Assembly: GCA_963702495.1 (NCBI GenBank) | Contig: CAVPDA010000003.1 | Location: 682,001 to 746,000 of the forward strand | Direction of reading: 5' to 3' | DNA length: 64,000 nt | Source: CAVPDA01 sp963702495 | GTDB lineage: Bacteria; Pseudomonadota; Gammaproteobacteria; Burkholderiales; Rhodocyclaceae | Part shown: piece by piece, positions 8,433 to 17,043 of the stretch | Numbering within the stretch: position 1 is the first letter of the stretch | Layout of the letters: each line of letters begins with the position of its first letter | The notes under the pieces: generated by a model | The model's input: only the letters and a program-made list of their open reading frames with translations | Told to the model about the DNA's origin: nothing | Databases searched by the model: none | Made by a program: the position numbers and the translations under genes

Positions 8433-10383
8433 CTACTTACTGCTCTCGTCATCGCGCAGCCGCGCCACCTGCTCCTCGTAGGCGCGCAGGAATTCGCGCC
8501 CGAAGAGGGTATGGAAGTCCTCTTCCGCCTCCTGCGAGATCTCGTGATAACGCTCGGTGAACAGGTCCCACAGTTTGGCGCGGCGGTTCATCGGCAGCAG
8601 GCTGTCGAGCATGGTTTTCTGGGTGAGGCGCGTTTCCAGGTTCGCCGGATCGAAGCGCGCCAGCACGCCGGCGAGCGCCGCGCGCATGCCCGCCATGAAG
8701 CCGAAGGTGTGGGAGCGCAGGTCGTCGTAGGCATCCTGCATCGCCGCCAGCGGCGGCATGAAACCGCGGCCCTGGGGCGTCAGGAGATGGACCAGGGCGA
8801 CGGCGACATCGGGCGAGAACTTGAGCGGATTGTTGTCGCGGCCGACGATCATGGTGACATCGGCGCGGATCTCGCGCTTGGTCATGGCACGCGCCAGCAG
8901 CAGGTCGAGCGTGCCCTGCACCGCCTCCCGCAGCAGCAGCCCGATGAGTTCCATCGTCTCGGCGCTGATGCCCTGCAGCTGGAGATTGGGCGTCCCCAGC
9001 CCGCGCAGGAAGGCCGCCAGCAGCTCGTCTTCGCTGCCCGGCGCCGTCGCCCGCGCCGGTGCTGCAGACGCCGCCGCGGGTCTCGCCGCGCCTGGCGGCG
9101 TGGCAGCCGCCTGGTCGCGGGGTCGCGGCGGCGGCGGACGCTGCGCTTCGGCCGCCGCCGGCGCTGCCTTGCGCGCGGACGGTTCTGCGCCGAGACCGAG
9201 CACATCTGCCGCCCCCGGAGCCGTCGCCGCCTCGCCGCCGAACATCGCCAGCAGCGGATCCTGGGGCGGAGCGCCGGCTGCCGGCGGCTCCGGGCCCGGT
9301 CGCGCCGGCACCGGCGCTTTGGCGGATGGGGCCGAGTCCCGGCGCCGGCTCGCGGTCCCATGACAAAAACATGCCCGCGTCGGCAGGCTTCTGCGCCGTG
9401 CCGCCGGGCGCCGCCGCCGCGGCACCGCGCGCGGCGACATCCGGCTTGGCAACAGGCGGGGTGAACGAACCGTGCAGTTCGGGCACATGGTCGCTCACCG
9501 GGGCCGGCGCCGCCTGCTGCGGCAGGCCGAGGGCCGCGAACGGGTCGGCGGCGGAAGCGGTGTTCGGCTGGCTCGCCTGCTCGCCGAGGGGACCGCCCTG
9601 AGGGAACGGCTCGGAGGACGAGGTACTTCCCGGTGTCAGGCCGAAGAGGGCATCGATGCTCTCGCCGCCCGCCGGCTGCGGCCCGAGCCCCAGGTCGAAA
9701 TCGTCCGGCAGCTTGGCCGGCGCTGCCGGTTCGGCCGAGAGCGGCTTGGCTGCGTACTGATCGGCGAAGGGATCGAAGTCCTCGGGAATCACGCCAGCCT
9801 GCGCCGCCGCAGACGGTGCGGGCTCGCGCGCAGTCGCGGGCTGCTGGGCGAAAAGATCGTCGAACGGACTCCGCTCCGGCGCCTGTTGCCGCGACGGGAC
9901 CGGCGGCGGAGCGGCGGGCGTCCCGGCACCGAGTCCGGCGATGGCGGCAGCCGAGGGCTTCGAAGCGCCGCCGAAGAGCGCCAGCGGATCGTCCACCGGC
10001 GCACCGCCTGCCGCAGCCTGCACCGGAGCCGCGCCGAACGATCCCAAGTCCAGCCCTGCCGCAGGCGCCTGCTGCGCCTTCGATACGTGCAGCACGTACT
10101 CGCCGATCCGCAATTCGTCGCCGTCGGCGAGCGCAGCCTGATTGCCGTTGCCGACGGGCGAGCCGTTCAGCAATACCGGATTGGCGCCCTGGTCGGCAAT
10201 GAAGTAGCCGCCGTCCCGAAACAGGACGCGGGCCTGCACGCGGGAGATGTGCCGCTCCGGATCCGGGAGGATCAACTGGTTCGTATCCGCGCGGCCGATG
10301 CTGCCGCCGCTCTCGCCGAAATCCGCCTCGATCGCTTGCGAGGCGGGCCGGCCGTGGTGGGAAAGGACGCGGATTCTCATCAT
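8433..10383 (-). CDS. tagH: TagH, T6SS FHA-domain protein, with a frameshift near 9339
   Basis: The N-terminal FHA domain (about residues 1–100: GGSIGRADTNQLILPD, HISRVQARV) binds phosphothreonine. A long Ala/Pro-rich linker follows. The C-terminal domain (from GTPNLQLQGISAETMELIGL to AYEEQVARLRDDESSK) matches the T6SS FHA-protein C-terminal domain. The two halves are in different frames. The CCC at 9338–9340 seems to carry one extra base; without it the linker reads APDSAPSAKAP and the protein is about 649 residues. The start at 10383 is chosen for a GAGGG ribosome-binding site 9 bases upstream; ATG 10380 is the alternative. Expected substrate of the kinase at 4698–6797. Confidence 0.85.
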
Positions 10384-10662
10384 CTGATTTTTCCCTCTGT
10401 TGTCGGCGATCGGTGCCTGCAACTCCCCTGTGGCCGAGCGTGACGTGTAGAACGGATTATGTCACCAGCGACGGAGCGCGAGGACGCCGCCTGGGCCACA
10501 AGGCATCGCGCAGCCCGCGGCGCAAATCCGATACCGATGATGACGGATGCGCCGATCGCCGACTGAGGCTCTGGTCGTTTCACGACGACGGTGCATCTGC
10601 AGGCTCACCCACCCACAACGCGCACGCCTCGACTCGGGCAGGGGGAAGAACCCAGTTCGCCC

Positions 10663-10824
10663 TCAGCGCGTCCACAGCCAGGCGCTGACCAGCGCGAAGA
10701 TCGCACCGACCAACAGCCAGGTTCGGGATGCCGGCGCGATGCGACCGCCATCGCGGGCGAGGCGCCCGAAGCCGAGCACCAGGAACACCGCCGCCAGCAC
10801 GGCAAGGATGTATTTGGCCGCCAA
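10663..10824 (-). CDS. Small two-helix membrane protein, unknown
   Basis: A 53-residue frame starting at TTG, two bases after the TAG of the TIGR02270 gene. It has two hydrophobic stretches (YILAVLAAVFLVLGF and TWLLVGAIFALVSAWLW) separated by a charged loop, RLARDGGRIAPASR. The tight spacing suggests translational coupling. No family is recognised, and the TTG start is a guess from position. The 279-base gap after it (10384–10662), upstream of tagH, holds no convincing gene and may carry the tagH promoter. Confidence 0.5.
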   Translation of the reverse strand: MAAKYILAVLAAVFLVLGFGRLARDGGRIAPASRTWLLVGAIFALVSAWLWTR

Positions 10825-10826
10825 GG

Positions 10827-12086
10827 CTATGCGCTCGTCTGGGCCAGCCAGCGCTTCTGCCGCCAGGCCGGGGCGCTGGTGGGGAACAGCGGCGTGCCCG
10901 GCCGCAGCAGGGCGAGGTAGAGCGCGGCGGCGATGCGCTGGCGCTGATAGCCGTCGCGCAGCACGCGCCGGCAGTTTTCCGGATTCGGCGGTTCGCCCAT
11001 GAAATGGCGCGCGCCGGCCGCAAAGCGGTGCCGGTTCGCCTCCCACCATACGCGGACCTTCGCCGGATCCGGCCAGGGCAGCCCGTCGTCCGGGTCCATG
11101 CCGACGTCCTCGTCCTCGGGATTGTCGTTGGGGCCGAGTTCCACGTCCTCGGGCGGACGTCGTTCGAGATCGATGAAGGCGAGGTCGGCGCCGGTGATGA
11201 GGCTGAATGCTTCGCCGGCAAGCCGCGCCACCTTCAGGTCCGCCATCTGCTCCATCAGCCAGGGAATATAGTGCGGGTCGCCGGCAACGCCGACGGCCTG
11301 GATCAGCATGCGCAGGTCCTTGGGCTCTTCCTGCGCGATGCCGCGCAGCACGGCATGCGCGGCACCGAGATCCACCGTGCGCAGCAGCACGCTCAGCGCC
11401 GTCGCCCGGTGCGGCGACGGCTTTGCACAGGGCTCGCGCAGGGCTTCCAGCGCGGCGCCGCGGTCGCCGAGCACTACCGCCGACCACGCACCCCAGCAGC
11501 GGCAGCCGGCCTCCGCATCGGCGGTGGCCTTGAGCACGGCGTTCAGGGATGCGCTGCGGCCGAGCTTGCCGACCGCCTCCAGCGCCCGCACCCGGATCGC
11601 GTCATCGCCATGGGCGATGGCATCGTCGAGAAACGCGCCCGGATCGACCCGATGCATCGTGCATGCCGTGATCCCGAGCCGGTTGAGCGACGCACTCTTC
11701 GTCTCCAGCAACGACTTCACCGTACCCATCAGGTGCGCGCTCGACACCCAGCCGATCCCCGACCCCAGCCCGGCCCAGACCGACGGCAGTGCCTGCGCCA
11801 GACTCAGCAACCGGCCGATCCGCGCGCGATCCTTCGCCTCGATCGCCAGCACACTGGCGACGAAGGCAGCACCGGGTTCGTCCTGCTCCAGCAACTTCTC
11901 GCAGGCGCGCAACCCCGCCTCGCCCGCCACGCGCAGCCCATCGATGTTCGCCTCCACCCGCTCGTCGAAGCGGCCGAGGTGGCGCAGCGCCCAATGCGGA
12001 GCCGTCGCGCCCTGCCTGCGGTTGCCCCAGAGGTGGGCAGCGAGTTCCGCGTGCTGGGCGACGACGATTTCGATGGGGGCGGGCAC
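10827..12086 (-). CDS. TIGR02270 family protein (HEAT-like repeat protein)
   Basis: 419 residues, alpha-helical, with repeated helical segments such as AIRVRALEAVGKLGR and DPHYIPWLMEQMADLKVARLAGEAF, consistent with HEAT-type repeats. The overall sequence matches the TIGR02270 family, which is commonly encoded in T6SS and VgrG neighbourhoods and has no established biochemical role. The acidic stretch PPEDVELGPNDNPEDEDVG near residue 310 is typical of this family. Probably an accessory or adaptor factor for the nearby VgrG/effector module (inference). Confidence 0.75.
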   Translation of the reverse strand: MPAPIEIVVAQHAELAAHLWGNRRQGATAPHWALRHLGRFDERVEANIDGLRVAGEAGLRACEKLLEQDEPGAAFVASVLAIEAKDRARIGRLLSLAQALPSVWAGLGSGIGWVSSAHLMGTVKSLLETKSASLNRLGITACTMHRVDPGAFLDDAIAHGDDAIRVRALEAVGKLGRSASLNAVLKATADAEAGCRCWGAWSAVVLGDRGAALEALREPCAKPSPHRATALSVLLRTVDLGAAHAVLRGIAQEEPKDLRMLIQAVGVAGDPHYIPWLMEQMADLKVARLAGEAFSLITGADLAFIDLERRPPEDVELGPNDNPEDEDVGMDPDDGLPWPDPAKVRVWWEANRHRFAAGARHFMGEPPNPENCRRVLRDGYQRQRIAAALYLALLRPGTPLFPTSAPAWRQKRWLAQTSA

Positions 12087-12350
12087 TGGGTTATCGGATC
12101 ATCAGACTGTGGACAGCGCATGCGACCCGTGCAACTCGGACATTGACGCCAATCTTGTCGCGCCCGACAAATCGCACGGCGGACTCGGCGAGAATGGCTT
12201 CTGCTGCGTCGGCATCATAAGAAAGGTACAGAATCCGCGTGAGATCGCATTAGCGATTGTGGGTTGTCCCCGTGGGTTGCATCCCTCTGGTTACGGCCAG
12301 AAATGCGAGCCTAGCCCCTTCGACTCTCTCCGCCCCCGCTTCATCCCATA

Positions 12351-12620
12351 TTACACTCTGCTTGTTACGGACTGGACGGGACGAGCGATCGGCGTCGATC
12401 GGTCGTATAGAGTCTCTGGCGCGATATCGATGTTGCCGGGCCATACTACGGTGCCGTCTTCCACCCTCGCCAACCTAAACACCACCGCATTCCTGAGACG
12501 ATCGAAGGGGCGGCGCTCTAGCAGTGGCCGCATGTCGAAGCTCCGGCGCTCTCCGTTCTCGAAGTCCAGAAGGAGCAGGAAGTCCGGTCGGACCTCAACG
12601 GCTGTTACATCCAAGAGCAT
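12351..12620 (-). CDS. DUF2442 domain protein
   Basis: 89 residues starting MLLDVTAVEVRPDF. The pattern LLLDFENGERRSFDMRPLLE followed by FDRLRNAVVFRLARVEDGTVVWPGNIDIAPETLY is characteristic of DUF2442. Such proteins are usually encoded next to DUF4160 proteins, as here (10-base gap), and the pair is often regarded as toxin–antitoxin-like, though the biochemistry is not established. The ATG at 12620 is preferred over an upstream in-frame start because family similarity begins there. The gap 12087–12350 holds only an unrecognised frame of about 49 codons (12091–12237, minus) with no clear start. Confidence 0.75.
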   Translation of the reverse strand: MLLDVTAVEVRPDFLLLLDFENGERRSFDMRPLLERRPFDRLRNAVVFRLARVEDGTVVWPGNIDIAPETLYDRSTPIARPVQSVTSRV

Positions 12621-12630
12621 AGGATTCCCT

Positions 12631-12899
12631 CTACTGCAAAGGTGCAATGCGGAAAGGCTCCTCGCCAGCAACGGCAAGTTCCCAGTCTGCGTACAACTCG
12701 TCCCGATGAATCTCGATCCATGCCTGGACCAATTTTAGCTGCTTCGGCGGAAAATCACCCTCAATCAGCAGGCCATCCTCGATGGCGATCGAGGCCTTCT
12801 TCCCTTGGTATCGCACGTGGATATGCGGCAAATGGTTCGATCATTATCCATGAAGTACATGGCCACCATGATGCCGTAGAACATGCTGATCGTTGGCAC
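12631..12899 (-). CDS. DUF4160 domain protein, apparent one-base deletion near 12835
   Basis: Family members begin like PTISMFYGI…MYF and continue HLPHIHVRYQG. Here the first part reads from GTG 12899 (VPTISMFYGIMVAMYFMDND) in one frame. The second part (LPHIHVRYQGKKASIAIEDG to EPFRIAPLQ) is in another. Restoring one base around 12835–12836 gives MDNDRTHLPHIHV and a normal protein of about 89 residues. It is therefore either a recently broken gene or a sequence error. It is the upstream partner of the DUF2442 gene. A GGAAAGGGAA ribosome-binding site precedes the GTG. Confidence 0.7.
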
Positions 12900-12961
12900 A
12901 AACGGTTCCCTTTCCAAAGACAAACATGGTCTGTCCCCTTTTATTCCCTTCGTCGTGTGCC

Positions 12962-13867
12962 TCACTTGTTGTCCGAATGAGCAACGAAGTGCCACAGCGC
13001 GCCATCGAAGAAGACGAGATGGTCGGTACCGAACGACCACAACACCCCATCGTTGGCATGGAGGCGGTGGAAGGTCAGGGGCCCATCGTGACTGGTCACG
13101 ACGTCCACGGATTCAAGGTTGGATCCGACCACTCTGACAATTTTGTCCATGCCAGATACGTAGATGTCGCCGCCAAAGCTCTCGATGCCGTAGAAGTCGA
13201 TAGCCTCGGTGTCGCGGGATATCACTGTCCAGCCGAGACGGTTGCCACGCAGCACGGTCCCGCGATTTCCGCACACGTAGATCTCGTCCCTATTGACGCA
13301 CTTCACGGCGTTCAGGTGGACGTTGGTGGGGCAATCGAGTTGCACCCAGCCCGTGCCATCGTGGTGCCAGATGGCGCCGCCCGTGCCCACGGTATAGAGG
13401 TCATCGCTGCCTGTGCCGCCAATGTCCATCAGGTCCACCGATGTCGCGTCCGGTTTGGCAACGAGCAGACCCGCATCATGATGAACCCATGACCCGCTTG
13501 TGCGCTTGTATACCTGCCCGCCATAGCCGCAGATGTAGAAGTCGCCGGCAATATTGCGAATCCGATTGACGTTGCCGAGCCGTGCAACGTCCGCAAGCGT
13601 CTCGGTGACTCGCTTTCCTAGGGCCGTGGTCGTTACCTTTCCCGCTAGTCCGAGCCAAAGCGCCGTGTCGCTTTCGGGATCATAGGTGACTGAGTGGACG
13701 GAGTCCGTGATGTCGCCACCCTTCCAGACGCCGTCCTTGAAATAGAAGCATCTCGAGAAATACTCGTCTGCGAGCGAATTCAACTTGGCCGCAACGAGCA
13801 CATAGTTCTGCGCGACGACGTGACCGTCCGTGAAAAATACTGATATGTCATCCGAGCCCATGTTCAA
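12962..13867 (-). CDS. Beta-propeller-like protein, candidate immunity protein
   Basis: 301 residues with no recognised family name. It shows recurrent short strand–turn units typical of beta-propellers: GDFYICGYGGQVYKRTSGSW, DDLYTVGTGGAIWHHDGTGW, DEIYVCGNRGTVLRGNRLGW, GDIYVSGMDKIVRVV and GVLWSFGTDHLVFFDGALW, spaced about 40 residues apart. There is no signal peptide, so a cytoplasmic location is expected. It begins 6 bases after the stop of the DUF4150–GHH nuclease gene, the usual place for a cognate immunity gene. Immunity function is inference from order and low GC. It could also be an adaptor. Confidence 0.6.
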   Translation of the reverse strand: MNMGSDDISVFFTDGHVVAQNYVLVAAKLNSLADEYFSRCFYFKDGVWKGGDITDSVHSVTYDPESDTALWLGLAGKVTTTALGKRVTETLADVARLGNVNRIRNIAGDFYICGYGGQVYKRTSGSWVHHDAGLLVAKPDATSVDLMDIGGTGSDDLYTVGTGGAIWHHDGTGWVQLDCPTNVHLNAVKCVNRDEIYVCGNRGTVLRGNRLGWTVISRDTEAIDFYGIESFGGDIYVSGMDKIVRVVGSNLESVDVVTSHDGPLTFHRLHANDGVLWSFGTDHLVFFDGALWHFVAHSDNK

Positions 13868-13873
13868 CCTCGA

Positions 13874-14890
13874 TCAAAATGCTCCGCCTCCTGGCGGGCG
13901 TGGTTCCGGGTCATATTCGCATTGCTGACTGACTCGAACCTCCGTCACGCGTGAGTCGTGATAGTTGGCAATCTGGTGTTCGATGCAATCCGCCGTGCAT
14001 CCGGTTTCCTTCTCTACCGCCTGGGCAGCGACCTTCTTGGCGCTCGGATAGTCCCAAACGCCCCCGGCGTCGATGTGAGCAGTCCGACCTTGCTTGTATG
14101 CGTTGTGAAACTTTGCGTGCGACCCGATCATTCCATCGCTGTCCCGAACTCCGGGACTGCCACCTTTGGCACAAACGCATGGGGCGTCCAGATGCTTGTA
14201 GTTCGGATTTCCCGTAAGTGGGGTCTTTCCTTTGCTGCCTTCGGTACACAATTCTTGCTTCGGCAGCGCATGGTGACCCGTCAACCCGTGGTTTGGACAG
14301 CACGCCTCCTTGTCGTCTTTCTTGGCGACCATGACGCACTGCCGCTCGGGAACGGCACAGCAGGCTACGGATGTGTCTGTCGGGGAACTGCACTTGCCCA
14401 CCATCGCCTCCGCTTCTTTCTTACAAGCGCCGGTCCCCCCTGGGGTAACGGCGGCTGCATCGGTGTACGGCCATGGGACAGCCTCGTTCGGGTTTGGACA
14501 CGCGTGGTTCCCTGTTGTGACGTCAAGGTTGCGGACGACATTCTCGCCTTCAACTTTGACGTCCATTGACCAGCTCATGAAATAGACCTTTCCCTTGTTC
14601 GAACTGGAGATCAATCCCTTCTTCGGAGCGGAACCCGCCTCGTCGCCGCTACTCTGCTTGAAGTAACTCTTGTTCTTTAGCATTACTTCCTGCCCGGAAA
14701 TCTTCACCGTGGAAGATCCGTCCGTCGTGTCTGAAGAGAACCCAGTATTGGGGTACGGGATCGGGACGCCGGGCGGCGTGGCAGGAGTTGTGGGCGGGGT
14801 GAAACAAACGTCTGGAAACGCACAAATGGACTTGCCGCTTGCAGCCTTGCAAGAGACTTCCATGAAGTTCGCGAATACTTTGTTTGACAT
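13874..14890 (-). CDS. T6SS effector: DUF4150 (PAAR-like) tip domain fused to a GHH/HNH-type nuclease toxin
   Basis: 338 residues. The N-terminal part (SNKVFANFMEVSCKAASGK, then FPDVCFTPPTTPATPPGVPI) is a PAAR-like DUF4150 domain that caps VgrG. The middle is cysteine-rich. The C-terminal part carries GLTGHHALPKQELC, a GHH signature, followed by LDAPCVCAKGG and GSHAKFHNAYKQG, matching Tox-GHH2-type HNH/Endo VII nucleases. The predicted role is injection into rival cells and cleavage of nucleic acid. The start is ATG 14890, overlapping by one base the TGA of the preceding thiolase-fold gene (translational coupling). GC is lower than in the structural T6SS genes. Confidence 0.85.
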   Translation of the reverse strand: MSNKVFANFMEVSCKAASGKSICAFPDVCFTPPTTPATPPGVPIPYPNTGFSSDTTDGSSTVKISGQEVMLKNKSYFKQSSGDEAGSAPKKGLISSSNKGKVYFMSWSMDVKVEGENVVRNLDVTTGNHACPNPNEAVPWPYTDAAAVTPGGTGACKKEAEAMVGKCSSPTDTSVACCAVPERQCVMVAKKDDKEACCPNHGLTGHHALPKQELCTEGSKGKTPLTGNPNYKHLDAPCVCAKGGSPGVRDSDGMIGSHAKFHNAYKQGRTAHIDAGGVWDYPSAKKVAAQAVEKETGCTADCIEHQIANYHDSRVTEVRVSQQCEYDPEPRPPGGGAF

Positions 14891-15918
14891 CACCGCCTCG
14901 AAATACAAATGCCGCTGCCGCGCGATGCCGGCAAGTCGTTTGCGCAATGGGCTAGCGACGCCATCGAACCCGGGGCATACGCCTTATGGCTGGCAGCATC
15001 CGCGAGAGAAACAATGCGCAGTCCAGCCGCGGCGCCGAGTTCGCCTGTGGACTCAGCCGGGTGCCAGATGTCGAACTCCTCCTTGCGCTGGCGCAGAGTC
15101 CGCGACAGCGCAAGCGCGGCTTCCTTGAAGTAGTACTGTTCGCCGGAGAGGTCGGTGATGCGGTAATCAAGATCGTGAATCTGGCATCCGGCGTCCGTGA
15201 GCGCGCCCTTGATCGCCGCCGTCAGGCCTTCCGCACGCAGCGGTTCGCCCGAATCGATGTGCGCCGTCTCCATGCCGAATCCGATACCTGCGCACAACAA
15301 TTCACCCTTGCCTGCGGGACGTTCGACCAGCGCCGCGCCTGCGCCTTCTCCCGGCATGAAGCCGTTGGAATTGCGCGCAGTGAGCAGCCGGTCTGCCCGT
15401 TCATACACGCTTAGCGTGGGCCAGGTGAGCAGGCTGTCGGTGGCGGCGATCAGCACATTGGGCGTGTTGCCTTCGAGAATCAGCTTGCGCGCCTGCGCAA
15501 GCGCGATCGCCACGCCCACGCGGCCATGGGCGACGATGGCAGATTCGGGAGCGAAGCGCACAGCCAGTTCCTGCTGGAGGTCGAGGTAAAGCTGATCGTC
15601 CAGGCCTTCTAGCCGACCCGGCCGCTCGCGCTCTGCCACGCACAGCAGCAGTGGCATTCTCGCCCACTCCTCGCGCGGGATGCCTTCCAGGCATTCGGTG
15701 ATCGCCATCGCCGCCATCTTGGCGAGCTTGGTACGGCCGCGCCACGGCTTCTCCAGCGCGACCTGGTGCGCCATGATCCATTCGCCGCCGGAATCGATGA
15801 AGCGCGTCTCGGTGGGGTTGCTGATCTTGGCGCGGATGGCGGCGCAGGTCGCCGGCGCCGTGAGCCCGACGCTAGTGACGAGACCGGTGTTCTTTATGGC
15901 AATGGGTTGAGCGGGCAT
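14890..15918 (-). CDS. T6SS-associated beta-ketoacyl-synthase-like (thiolase-fold) protein, probably non-catalytic
   Basis: 342 residues with thiolase-fold features: ITNTGLV-like start (IKNTGLVTSVGL), ARNSNGFMPGEGAGAALVE, and HPAESTGELGAAAGLRI near the end. The region where ketosynthases carry the nucleophilic cysteine reads ESAIVAHGRVGVAIAL with no cysteine. The usual GHSLGAAG histidine motif reads STGELGAAAG. It is therefore probably a structural or adaptor protein rather than an enzyme. Genes of this type occur next to DUF2169 and DUF4150 genes in VgrG cassettes, suggesting a role in loading the DUF4150 effector. Coupled to the downstream effector gene by a one-base overlap. Confidence 0.75.
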   Translation of the reverse strand: MPAQPIAIKNTGLVTSVGLTAPATCAAIRAKISNPTETRFIDSGGEWIMAHQVALEKPWRGRTKLAKMAAMAITECLEGIPREEWARMPLLLCVAERERPGRLEGLDDQLYLDLQQELAVRFAPESAIVAHGRVGVAIALAQARKLILEGNTPNVLIAATDSLLTWPTLSVYERADRLLTARNSNGFMPGEGAGAALVERPAGKGELLCAGIGFGMETAHIDSGEPLRAEGLTAAIKGALTDAGCQIHDLDYRITDLSGEQYYFKEAALALSRTLRQRKEEFDIWHPAESTGELGAAAGLRIVSLADAASHKAYAPGSMASLAHCANDLPASRGSGICISRR

Positions 15919-15925
15919 GGATTTC

Positions 15926-15959
15926 CCCTCACCCTAGCCCTCTCCCACGGGGAGAGGGG
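15926..15959. repeat. Dispersed CCCTCACC…CCCTCTCCC hairpin repeat, copy 2
   Basis: CCCTCTCCC pairs with GGGAGAGGG around a short loop. The repeat runs into the 3' end of the DUF2169 gene, supplying its last few codons (ESPLPVGEG) and stop. Confidence 0.6.
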
Positions 15960-17037
15960 ATTCATTTACTGCTACGACGGGAACGGGGAAGGCGACTTCT
16001 TCGCGCTGCTGCCACCACTCCTTGCCCTTCTTGCCGACCAGCACCTGGGCGATCTCGAACATGTTCTTCTTTAGCGGGCGGGCCACGCGCCAGGTCATCG
16101 TCAGGCGCTCGTGGTCCGGATCCAGGACGATGGTATCGAGCGTGGCCTTGAGGTCTTCGCGCTCGCCCTTCTTCGGAAACACATGCACCGGCGCCTCGAA
16201 GCCCGGGATGGCGAAGCTGCGGCGCCCGTCCGGTGTCAGGTTGACAAGCGAGATCTCCTGGCCGCCCACCGGCACTGGCAACTGCTGATCGAGGGGCGCA
16301 GCCTGGTAGTAGGCCTCGTCGAAGTCCGGTGGCAGGAACGGGAAGTGCTCGTCGAGCCAGTTCTGGTCGTAGGTTCCGCCGTAGCGCGACCGCGGTTCCC
16401 AGCCACGGCCGATCGGCCCGAAGGCCATCGGCAGGTAAGCCTCGTCGGGGCGTGCCACGGGACGGTTCAACTCCTCGGTGTTCGGCATCGGCTTGCCGTC
16501 CACCCACTCGCTCTTCAAGTGCTTGTGAAAGCCCCGGCCGATGGGATTCGGCATGTAGGCCGCGTGTTTGGCAGGGTCTTCGTGATTGAAGTCGGTGCCG
16601 CCGAATGCGACGTCGTAGCTGATCGGCTTGACGATGAAGGGCTGCGGCGGGGTTGACCCAATGCCGCCGGCGCCGGCGTCCCATTGGCGATCGCCGATCA
16701 CTGCGAAACTCTTGGTCAGATTGCCGACCCGCAGGCCGACGGGAACCCGATCGGCCGGTCGTCCGCCCGGCGCATAGGCGCTGCCGACCAGCAGCACGTC
16801 GCAGCGATGCTTGCGCGGGGCGAAGTCGACCTCGTGCACCGGCGCGGACAGGCCGGGCTCTCCGGTGAAGGTGTCGGCCATCACCAGCGGCAATTGTTCG
16901 TCATGCAGCTTGAGGTCCTCGCGGGCGTTGGGGAGACGGAAGGTTCCCTTGATCACCACCACCAGCAGTTCCCGGCCGCTGGGTTCCATGCCCATGGTGT
17001 AGCCGGCGACCATGCGTGTGGCGTTGATCAGTTCCAC
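15934..17037 (-). CDS. DUF2169 family T6SS accessory protein
   Basis: 367 residues. The start is MELINATRMVAGYTMGMEPSG. Internal stretches are SYDVAFGGTDFNHEDPAKHA, PNPIGRGFHK and GYEAPVHVF-like sequence (GFEAPVHVFPKKGE). All are typical of DUF2169. Proteins of this family are encoded with VgrG and DUF4150/PAAR effectors and are thought to act as chaperones or adaptors for effector loading. It is followed by the thiolase-fold gene. The final residues are encoded by a dispersed hairpin repeat, so the native C-terminus has probably been altered by repeat insertion. Confidence 0.8.
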   Translation of the reverse strand: MELINATRMVAGYTMGMEPSGRELLVVVIKGTFRLPNAREDLKLHDEQLPLVMADTFTGEPGLSAPVHEVDFAPRKHRCDVLLVGSAYAPGGRPADRVPVGLRVGNLTKSFAVIGDRQWDAGAGGIGSTPPQPFIVKPISYDVAFGGTDFNHEDPAKHAAYMPNPIGRGFHKHLKSEWVDGKPMPNTEELNRPVARPDEAYLPMAFGPIGRGWEPRSRYGGTYDQNWLDEHFPFLPPDFDEAYYQAAPLDQQLPVPVGGQEISLVNLTPDGRRSFAIPGFEAPVHVFPKKGEREDLKATLDTIVLDPDHERLTMTWRVARPLKKNMFEIAQVLVGKKGKEWWQQREEVAFPVPVVAVNESPLPVGEG

Positions 17038-17043
17038 TTGATG

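Noticed and set aside
12091..12237. Open frame of about 49 codons on the minus strand between DUF2442 and TIGR02270
   Set aside because: Codon pattern is plausible but no start codon with a ribosome-binding site and no recognisable family.
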